Of a stretch of 64,000 nucleotides of DNA, positions 16,243 to 22,875 are shown piece by piece. Source of the stretch: DASWHR01 sp036398095 (GTDB lineage Bacteria; Actinomycetota; AC-67); contig DASWHR010000027.1 of NCBI GenBank assembly GCA_036398095.1, forward strand, positions 1-64,000, in the 5' to 3' direction. The notes under the pieces were generated by a model, which worked only from the letters and a program-made list of their open reading frames with translations, was not told the origin of the DNA and ran no database searches. The position numbers and the translations under genes are program-made. Positions within the stretch are counted from its first letter, which is position 1, and each line of letters begins with the position of its first letter.

Positions 16243-18207
16243 ATGCAGCAAACGTTGAAGAAACCGACCCGGGAGCCGGCCATGATTCGTTGGAAGCGTT
16301 CATGGGAGGACCTGTCCGAGGCCCTTCCGCTCGACGTAATGCCTTGCTCGAACGGCGAGTTCTATCCGCCGCCCCCGACCAAGGAACAAAGAGCCGTCAT
16401 GGAGATCGCCGACCGCGAGGTCGAGCGCGTCCGCAAGAAGTTCAACATGAACCGCCGCGACTTCGTTCGCACCACCGCGGCCATGGCGATCTGCTTCTGG
16501 GCCCGCGACGTCGTCATCGGCGGCGGCGGCGCGCAGGCGCACAACACCACCACCACCGACGCATGCGATCTTGAATGGGAAGAAGAAGTCGGCCTGTTCA
16601 CCCTCAACAACCTGCCGGGCGAGTTCGTCTTCGACATCCAGTCCCACCACGTCGAGTCCGACGGCATGTGGCGCGTCACCAACCCCGGCTTCCACGCGTT
16701 CTTCGCCGGGATCTGGTCGCAGGCCGGTCCGATCACCGGTGCGCGCCCGGGCATGCGCAGCGGCGGCAACCTCGATCCCGGATCGAGCAACTTCGCGGTG
16801 CGCGGCGCCGGCGCCGGCGAACTCGACCCGATCGAAAACCTGTCGCGCTTCCACTACATGAAAGAGCTGTTCCTGGATTCGGCGACGACGATGACGGTGC
16901 TCTCGGCCGTGCCGGCCGCGCCCGACATCACCCAGCCGCTGCCGATCGAGCGCGCTGCGCTGACCGTGCAGATGGTCAACGAGCTCGCCGGATCGCAGCG
17001 CACGGTCATGCACGCGTTCGCGATGCCGAACCGCGGCTCGGCCGGGACCATCGCCTCGTCGCTGGGCCAAGAGCCCGTCTACATGCAGCGCGAATTCGAG
17101 ATCATGGAGGAGCGCGCGGTCAAGTACGGTTCGATCATCCGCGGCTGGAAGACCTACCCCGCATGGGGTGACATTCCCTACGCGAGCGGCTGGTTCTTCG
17201 ACGACGAGCTGGTCGGGCAGCGCTTCATCGACCACGTTCGCGCCCTCAGCCAGAAGTACCCGAAGCTGCCGCCGAACATCGCGACGCACAAGGGCTTCGC
17301 GCTTCCCGCGTTCGACCAGCGGGCCGCCTCGCCCCGCGACATCGGCCCCGCCGCTTCCCGCAACCCGGATGTGAACTTCATCGTCTACCATTCGGGCTTC
17401 GACGGCGAGACCGTCGGCCCCTACGGCGGCGACACGGCCGATATCTCCACCGACGGCGCCAAGGGCGACCGCCGCGTGAGTTCGGCCGACCGTATGGTGG
17501 ACTCGCTGATCAAGTCGCTTCGCGAGAACAACTGGGACGCGACCCGCTTCGGCACCGTGCCGGGCGTCAAGTGGGCGAACGTGCCAAACGTCTTCGCCGA
17601 GATCGGCTCGACCTGGCGCGACGTCATGGGCCAGATCCGCCGCGGCGAGCCCGTCTCAAGCACACCGGCCGCCGCGATCCATCTGCTCGGCAAGCTCATC
17701 ACCTACGTCGGTCCGAAGCGGATCGCGTGGGGAACCGACTCGCTGTGGTTCGGATCGCCGCACTCCGAGATCGTCGGCTTGAGGCGCGTGGACTACAGCC
17801 ACGCGCCCGGGCTGTGGGACTTCTACAAGCTCCCGTACGCGATCGACGGTGACGCCGACGACCCGCGGGTGGACACGCGCAACTGGGTCAACTACACGCC
17901 GTCGTCGTCGAACGCGTCGCTGCCGGGCTGGCCGACGGATTCCAAGGCCCACCCCGAGCGGTCGATCCGCAACTGGATCTTCGGCCGCTCCGCCGCCGAG
18001 GTGTATCGCGTCGACGCCGACGCGCACATGCTCGACCGGGGCACGCATCCGCTCAAGTGCGACGAGGTGCAGAAGATCCGCGACGCCTACATCGTGAACC
18101 AGTACACGCCGAAGGAGCAGGTGCCGATGGCGTCCAACACGCTGATCGGTGCGCGCACTGCCTCCGAGCTCAAAACCGAAAGGATGAATCAGCCGTGGGC
18201 GCCGTAA
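16243..18207 (+). CDS. Exported (Tat-type) amidohydrolase-2 family protein
   Basis: This 654-residue protein is of the amidohydrolase-2 (metal-dependent TIM-barrel) type. Residues around FVFDIQSHHVES, NIATHKGFALP, NFIVYHSGFDGE and RIAWGTDSLWFGSPH supply the usual His/Asp positions. A twin-arginine motif NRRDFVRTTAAMA lies unusually far in, at about residue 70, after a hydrophilic region (TKEQRAVMEIADREVERVRKKF). Three starts are possible: ATG 16243, ATG 16282 with GGGAG upstream, and ATG 16447 that begins MNRRDFVR. The last would give a normal Tat signal, but the region before it looks like true coding sequence. The substrate is unknown. The next gene starts inside its 3' end. Confidence 0.75.
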   Translation: MQQTLKKPTREPAMIRWKRSWEDLSEALPLDVMPCSNGEFYPPPPTKEQRAVMEIADREVERVRKKFNMNRRDFVRTTAAMAICFWARDVVIGGGGAQAHNTTTTDACDLEWEEEVGLFTLNNLPGEFVFDIQSHHVESDGMWRVTNPGFHAFFAGIWSQAGPITGARPGMRSGGNLDPGSSNFAVRGAGAGELDPIENLSRFHYMKELFLDSATTMTVLSAVPAAPDITQPLPIERAALTVQMVNELAGSQRTVMHAFAMPNRGSAGTIASSLGQEPVYMQREFEIMEERAVKYGSIIRGWKTYPAWGDIPYASGWFFDDELVGQRFIDHVRALSQKYPKLPPNIATHKGFALPAFDQRAASPRDIGPAASRNPDVNFIVYHSGFDGETVGPYGGDTADISTDGAKGDRRVSSADRMVDSLIKSLRENNWDATRFGTVPGVKWANVPNVFAEIGSTWRDVMGQIRRGEPVSSTPAAAIHLLGKLITYVGPKRIAWGTDSLWFGSPHSEIVGLRRVDYSHAPGLWDFYKLPYAIDGDADDPRVDTRNWVNYTPSSSNASLPGWPTDSKAHPERSIRNWIFGRSAAEVYRVDADAHMLDRGTHPLKCDEVQKIRDAYIVNQYTPKEQVPMASNTLIGARTASELKTERMNQPWAP

Positions 18208-18728
18208 TCCGTCGAGCCAGCGTTCTCATCGCCGTTGTCGCATTGCTCGTTCCGTCGGGCGCGAGCGCCGCGACGACCACGTACGGCCGTCCGTTCGCGA
18301 ACGGTCCGAGCGGCGGCGACGAGTTCAACACGATCGAGCGTGACGGCGCGACCGGCGAGATGTCCATCGTCCGCCTCTATCCCACGCCGGTAGGCGGCGC
18401 GCTTGGCTGCGGCGGAAGCGGCGGCTGGGCCACGTTCGAGATCGCGCACACTGCGGTCTCAACGATCGAGTCGGTTGCCGTGGCCTACACCGGAGCGCTC
18501 GTCGATCCGTACTCGTTCGTTACGGTCGCCGTCTATCAGGACGGCGCGTTCGTGGACTCGAAGGTCGTTCGCGGACCCGTGCTGGGAGACGGGACCGTCG
18601 AGCTGGAGCCGCGGACCGCCGCAAGCGGCGACGTGACCATCTGGTTCGGCCTGCAGATGTCGTCGGCCTGCCCCAACATCGGCATGGCCGAGGCCGTCTT
18701 CGAGTCGGTGACGGTAACCGAAGCGTAG
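18195..18728 (+). CDS. Secreted protein, unknown family
   Basis: This 177-residue protein has a clear signal peptide (MGAVIRRASVLIAVVALLV..., cleavage near ASAATTTY). The mature part is rich in beta-prone stretches (VYQDGAFVDSKVVRGP, VELEPRTAASGDVTIWFGLQ) with two cysteines (GALGCGGSGG, SSACPNIG). The GTG start has AAAGGA upstream and overlaps the amidohydrolase stop by 13 bases, so the two are cotranscribed and translationally linked. No function can be assigned. It converges on the cupredoxin gene with 4 bases between them. Confidence 0.6.
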   Translation: MGAVIRRASVLIAVVALLVPSGASAATTTYGRPFANGPSGGDEFNTIERDGATGEMSIVRLYPTPVGGALGCGGSGGWATFEIAHTAVSTIESVAVAYTGALVDPYSFVTVAVYQDGAFVDSKVVRGPVLGDGTVELEPRTAASGDVTIWFGLQMSSACPNIGMAEAVFESVTVTEA

Positions 18729-18732
18729 TTCG

Positions 18733-19107
18733 TTACGCCGGCGCGACGGCCAGCAGGCCATTCATGTCCGGATGATTCGAGCAGTAGAAGCGGTACGTGC
18801 CCGGCTCCAGGCCGGGCACTCCGTTTACCTCGCTCACTTGGCCGGGCCCGATCTGGCCCGCCCAGAACAGCGGTGTCGCGTCGGCACGCAAGTCCTCCGA
18901 GACGATCGAATGGAAGCCGCCGACGGTGTCCGCGCTCGTGAACGTCAGCGACGCGCCCTGCTCGACCACAAGCGGCAGTTCCGGAACCTCGGTATCGCCC
19001 GGCAGGTACAGGAATGCCGCGACCGTGATAACGCCCGGCGTCGGATCGGCGGCGTGAGCGGGGACCACCCCGCTCAGGGCAAGCAGCATCGCAAGAGTGC
19101 GTCGCAC
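18733..19107 (-). CDS. Secreted cupredoxin-domain protein
   Basis: This 124-residue protein has a signal peptide (VRRTLAMLLALSGVVPAHA) followed by a single cupredoxin fold. The type I copper ligands are visible: His in GGFHSIV, then Cys and His in YCSNHPDMNG, with Met in the same loop. It would be an exported blue-copper-like electron carrier or copper-binding protein. The GTG at 19107 or the ATG at 19092 can start it. It lies back to back with the SigE-family sigma gene, only 51 bases apart, so promoters must overlap. A second cupredoxin with the same ligand order is at 47666. Confidence 0.75.
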   Translation of the reverse strand: MRRTLAMLLALSGVVPAHAADPTPGVITVAAFLYLPGDTEVPELPLVVEQGASLTFTSADTVGGFHSIVSEDLRADATPLFWAGQIGPGQVSEVNGVPGLEPGTYRFYCSNHPDMNGLLAVAPA

Positions 19108-19158
19108 GATGCTTCGTATTCGCCCTCGCAGCGTTCGGGTCCTCCCCCGTACGCTTTG

Positions 19159-19710
19159 ATGGAACCGAACCGGTCCGGGCCGAGTCTTGACACCATGGAG
19201 GATGCCGCCACGAGCCAGCGAATCGAGGCCGGTCGGCTCGAAGGGGGCCGTCTGGAGGCGTTGTATCGAACGCACGCCGTCAAGGCGGCTCGAACGGCCT
19301 ATCTGCTCACCGGAGACGCCGCGCTGGCCGACGATCTGGTGCAAGAGGCATTCGTGCGGCTCGCCGGCCGGTTCGTCGATTGGCGCCGCGAAGACGCGTT
19401 CGAAGCGTACCTTCGGCGCACCATCGTCAACCTCGCTCGGACGCGCGCGCGCCGGATGCAGCGCGAGCGCGAGCGTCACGAGCAACAGGTTGCCGCTCCG
19501 GTTCCGCCGCCGCCCGACGTCGCGGACCTGATCGCGGTGCGTGACTCGCTGATGCGCTTGACCGAGCGCCAGCGCACCGCCGTCGTGCTTCGCTACTACG
19601 AGGATCTGCCCGAAGCCGAAATCGCCGATCTGATCGGCTGCCGCCCGGGAACCGTCAAGAGCCTGCTGTCGCGTGCGATGGACACGCTGCGCGAGGAGCT
19701 ATCGAGGTGA
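19159..19710 (+). CDS. SigE-family ECF RNA polymerase sigma factor
   Basis: This 183-residue sigma-70 family protein has region 2 as RLEALYRTHAVKAARTAYLLTGDAALADDLVQEAFVRLAGRF. Region 4 is LTERQRTAVVLRYYEDLPEAEIADLIGCRPGTVKSLLSRAMDTLREEL. The RTAYLLTGD pattern is that of the actinobacterial SigE-type subgroup. The ATG at 19159 follows TACGCT by only 3 bases, so an ATG at 19195 is the alternative start. The stop overlaps the next gene by 4 bases (GTGA), which makes that gene its likely membrane partner. Target promoters are unknown. Confidence 0.85.
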   Translation: MEPNRSGPSLDTMEDAATSQRIEAGRLEGGRLEALYRTHAVKAARTAYLLTGDAALADDLVQEAFVRLAGRFVDWRREDAFEAYLRRTIVNLARTRARRMQRERERHEQQVAAPVPPPPDVADLIAVRDSLMRLTERQRTAVVLRYYEDLPEAEIADLIGCRPGTVKSLLSRAMDTLREELSR

Positions 19711-21164
19711 GAACCGTGGATATCAAGGAGAAGCTCGTCAACCTGGCCGAGAGCCAGATGCCCGCCGCGCCCGCGATCCGCCCCGCGACGCTGCGTCGCG
19801 CGAAGCGTCGCCGTGCCGCGGTCGCGGCCGCAACCTCATTCGCGGTCGTCGTCGCCGGGCTCGGCGTCTGGGCGGGTGTCGATTCTTTCTCGCGCAGCCG
19901 GCCGGTCCCGCCGGCCGCGCAGCAGGGTCGCTTCGAGACGTTTCCGCTGGCCGGTCGCGAAGCGAGCGACCTGGCCGCCTCCGGGTCGGTTGCGTGGGCT
20001 GCGGCGGGGGAGACCGTGTTTCGGCTCGGCGATACGCCGGCCACGTTCGAGATCGAAGAGCCGGTCGTGGACGTCGCGGCGGATCCACGCGGGGCGTGGG
20101 TCGCGTCGATGCGAGACGACGACCGGTGCGACGGGTCGCTCGACGTGCTGATCGATTGCGCGACGGCGACGCGGATCTCCGCCACCGGCGGCCTGGAGCG
20201 CTCGATCCCGGTTCCGCGCGCGGGCGGCGGGCTTGCGATCGGCAACGGCGTCGTCTGGATCGGCGGCCGCACCGAGGTGGTCCGGCTCAATCCTCCGGAC
20301 GACCCGTTCATCGCGCCGCTTCGCGACGTCACGCGCGTTGTGGACGTGGTCACGATGCCCGGAATGGTGTTCGTGCTCGCGGAAGCGTCGGGCAATCGCG
20401 CGGACCGCGTGCTGATCGCGCTCGAAGATCACCGCGGCAGCGAGATTCGGCGTGTCCCCCTGCCGGGGGCGCTCGGCATCGCGCAAGGGCTCGGCTCATT
20501 GTGGGCGTGGGGGTCGCGGGACGAGGTCGGGGTCCTGCAGATCGAGCCGAGCAGTCTGTCGACCCTGCGCATTATTCCGCTCGCCACCGCCCGGGAGCCG
20601 GGCGCGCCGATCGTCGTCTCATCGCTCGCGTTCTCGGGCACGACCGTCTACGCGGCCGCGTTGTTCGCCGACGAGGGACACGTGTATACGGTTGACGTCA
20701 CCTCGGGCGACGTGACCGGAACGATCGCGGCGGTCGCCGCGCCCGTCGCTGCCGCGGCCGGCACGGAATCGGTGTGGCTCCTGCACGCCGAACCGGCTCG
20801 GGCGGCGCGCATGACGATTCCCGATCCGTGGGCCGCGCACGCGCCGGTCGTGTCCGGCGAGATGCAGAACGTCCCGCAGCGTCCGGGCCTTTCCACTCCG
20901 CGTATCTCCTGGGTGGACCGGTTCGAACGCGCCGGCGACGAATTGACGATCACGTTTCTCGGCGGGATGTATCCGTGCGGCATGCTCGATCACGTCGAGC
21001 TTTGGCGGGACGGCGATACGGTCAAGGTATTGGTCGTGGTGGGAACGCGGCCGGCTCCCGACGGCAATTTCGCGTGCAAATCGGTGGGTCGTAGCCGAAC
21101 GACGGTCGTGCAGCTGCCGGCCGACTGGCGAAGCCTCGCCGTGGACGACGCCTCCCGCCGGTAG
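19707..21164 (+). CDS. Membrane-anchored beta-propeller-like protein, probable sigma-factor partner
   Basis: This 485-residue protein has a short cytosolic segment (about 30 residues, MRTVDIKEKLVNLAESQMPA...), a basic stop (RRAKRRRAA) and one transmembrane helix (VAAATSFAVVVAGLGVWAG). A large outside domain follows, with repeats of the type SVAWAAAGETVFRL, GVVWIGGRTEVVRL, GLGSLWAWGSRDEVGVLQI and ESVWLLHAEPARAARMTI, which look like propeller blades. It lacks a zinc anti-sigma motif (HxxxCxxC). Its GTG overlaps the sigma stop by 4 bases. Tight coupling and topology suggest an anti-sigma or sensor role, but this is inference. The last 90 residues include a possible disulfide (YPCGML, NFACKSV). 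Confidence 0.6.
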   Translation: MRTVDIKEKLVNLAESQMPAAPAIRPATLRRAKRRRAAVAAATSFAVVVAGLGVWAGVDSFSRSRPVPPAAQQGRFETFPLAGREASDLAASGSVAWAAAGETVFRLGDTPATFEIEEPVVDVAADPRGAWVASMRDDDRCDGSLDVLIDCATATRISATGGLERSIPVPRAGGGLAIGNGVVWIGGRTEVVRLNPPDDPFIAPLRDVTRVVDVVTMPGMVFVLAEASGNRADRVLIALEDHRGSEIRRVPLPGALGIAQGLGSLWAWGSRDEVGVLQIEPSSLSTLRIIPLATAREPGAPIVVSSLAFSGTTVYAAALFADEGHVYTVDVTSGDVTGTIAAVAAPVAAAAGTESVWLLHAEPARAARMTIPDPWAAHAPVVSGEMQNVPQRPGLSTPRISWVDRFERAGDELTITFLGGMYPCGMLDHVELWRDGDTVKVLVVVGTRPAPDGNFACKSVGRSRTTVVQLPADWRSLAVDDASRR

Positions 21165-21251
21165 AGCGCGCTCCGGCGACCGCCGGTTCGATCCATGCGC
21201 CGGGCCGGCTCGAAGACCGCATGCCGCGGCGTTAATGTCACACCCTCGTTG

Positions 21252-21257
21252 TACGTT
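21252..21257 (+). promoter_or_regulatory. Leaderless-type -10 box of the HNH gene
   Basis: TACGTT lies 6 bases before the ATG at 21264, with no ribosome binding site. Confidence 0.4.
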
Positions 21258-21263
21258 GTTTGC

Positions 21264-22490
21264 ATGCTTTCGGTATCGGTTTCGGAACTCGATCAAGTCA
21301 CTGCCGAGCTGCATGCGGCGATCGATCGGGTGCAGCGGGTGGCCGCGCGCGCGTCGGACGGCGCGACCGATCTTGCGGTGAGCGCCTTGCGGGCCGCGGA
21401 TCGCCTGACCGCGACCGCGACATCGGTCATCGCGCGCGGCGGCTTCTCCGCGGGAGCGGGACTGCCCGCACCGATCATGCTGCAGATGGAGGCGCGCACC
21501 ACAAGCTGGGATGCGCGCACCATCACCCGCATCGCCGGCATCCTTACCGGCATGCCCGACACAGCCTCCGCATTCGAAGAAGGCGTGCTGTCTTGGTCGC
21601 AGATCCGTGCGATCACCGACGCAGCCAAACCCTGCGACACCGCCGGACGCGAACGCATCGACCGGCTCATCGCCCGCCGCGCCACGAGCCAATCCAACGC
21701 TGACCCCGACCAGATCGTCGCCGACGTCCAAGACGAAGCCGCCACCATCCGCAAGGACCTCACCGAGCGCCGCGAGCAGCGCGCCGTCGAGCAAAGTTTC
21801 ATCGCATTCCAGCCGCGCCTGGACGGGCGAACCTTCTTCTACGGCGAAGGGGACCACGCCTCGGTCGCCGGCCTCGTCGACAGCCTCGACGCCGCAGCCG
21901 GCCCACCCAAACCCGACGGCCGCCCCCGCGCCCAACATCGCTACGACGCCCTCATCGCCCTCACCAGCCAAAACCCGGGCGGCAACCGGGCGAGCAGGGC
22001 GCGGCCGCGGATCATCGCAGCCCTTGACCTTGCAGAACTCACTCGCAACGAACAGGACGCCGCCGCACGCATCCTGTGGGCCCTGACCGGCCGGCCACCA
22101 CGCCTGTCACCCATCGGCACCCAAACCCTGCTCTGCGACGCCGACGTGCTCCCCATCATCTTCGACAACGGCCAACCCATCGCCATCGGCCACCCGACCT
22201 CGCCGATCCCGCGTCGCATCCGCCGCGCAATCGAAGCTCGCGACCAAGGCTGCCGATTCCCCGGCTGCCACGCTCCCCTTGACTGGACAGACCTGCACCA
22301 CATCATCCACCGCATAAACGGCGGCCGATCCGCACCCGAAAACCTCATCAGCCTGTGCCGCCGCTGCCACCGGCGCATCCACGACCACGGCTGGAAAATC
22401 ACCATCAACCCCGGCGGCAACATCATCTTCACCCGCCGCGGCCGCCGCTACGAAAGCCCGCCACCGACCGGCCCGCCGCTCCTCGAATGA
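21264..22490 (+). CDS. 13E12-repeat/DUF222 HNH endonuclease domain protein
   Basis: This 408-residue protein starts with the DUF222-type helical region (SVSELDQVTAELHAAIDRVQRVAARASDG...). It ends with an HNH domain: CRFPGCHAPLDWTDLHHI, INGGRSAPENLISLCRRC and HRRIHDHGWKI. The CxxxC and CxxC zinc pairs and the HH of the catalytic motif are present. The family is multi-copy in mycobacteria and relatives; a nuclease role is presumed and the biological job is unclear. The start at 21264 follows TACGTT by 6 bases. Base use changes within the gene: the 3' two thirds is strongly C-rich on the coding strand compared with the 5' part and with neighbours. Confidence 0.85.
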   Translation: MLSVSVSELDQVTAELHAAIDRVQRVAARASDGATDLAVSALRAADRLTATATSVIARGGFSAGAGLPAPIMLQMEARTTSWDARTITRIAGILTGMPDTASAFEEGVLSWSQIRAITDAAKPCDTAGRERIDRLIARRATSQSNADPDQIVADVQDEAATIRKDLTERREQRAVEQSFIAFQPRLDGRTFFYGEGDHASVAGLVDSLDAAAGPPKPDGRPRAQHRYDALIALTSQNPGGNRASRARPRIIAALDLAELTRNEQDAAARILWALTGRPPRLSPIGTQTLLCDADVLPIIFDNGQPIAIGHPTSPIPRRIRRAIEARDQGCRFPGCHAPLDWTDLHHIIHRINGGRSAPENLISLCRRCHRRIHDHGWKITINPGGNIIFTRRGRRYESPPPTGPPLLE

Positions 22491-22502
22491 CCAGTCTCAG
22501 CG

Positions 22503-22860
22503 TTATTGCGTCAGCGATGCGACCCCGAATCCGGTGTTGAACCGCTTGCACCAGATCAGCACGCTCTTGAACGTCGAAAGGTCGGTGCCGGCCGGGATCG
22601 CGTAGTTCTGATCACCGATATTTCCTTTGAGCCGGCCCAGGTTGATTCCCGCGTCGGCGATGACGTCGTCCGCAAGTCTCGCAACGGTTATCGAACCAGG
22701 ACCACGAGCACCAGCAGCGACAGTATTCCCGCAGCCGGTAGCGCGCAGCCTCCCACGGCCTTGCCGATCTTTCGCTGGCGGCCGCTTCGCGTCAACGGAA
22801 TCCCGGTCGTGCGCGAAATTCGGCTCTTCGCGCGCGTCACGCCGGTGAGGCGCTTCCATG
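22503..22860 (-). pseudogene. Broken DM13-domain membrane protein remnant
   Basis: The minus strand from about 22650 to 22503 encodes INLGRLKGNIGDQNYAIPAG and SVLIWCKRFNTGFGVASL, the C-terminal half of an electron-transfer DM13 domain. The N-terminal half of that domain is missing. Just upstream, in a different frame (about 22860 to 22688), are a basic stretch (SGRQRKIGKAVGG) and a hydrophobic helix (AAGILSLLVLVVLVR) that ends at a stop, which looks like the membrane anchor of the same protein. A deletion plus frameshift explains both pieces. It lies directly downstream of aconitase, 15 bases after that stop. Confidence 0.6.
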
Positions 22861-22875
22861 AGAACCCGCCCTTGT

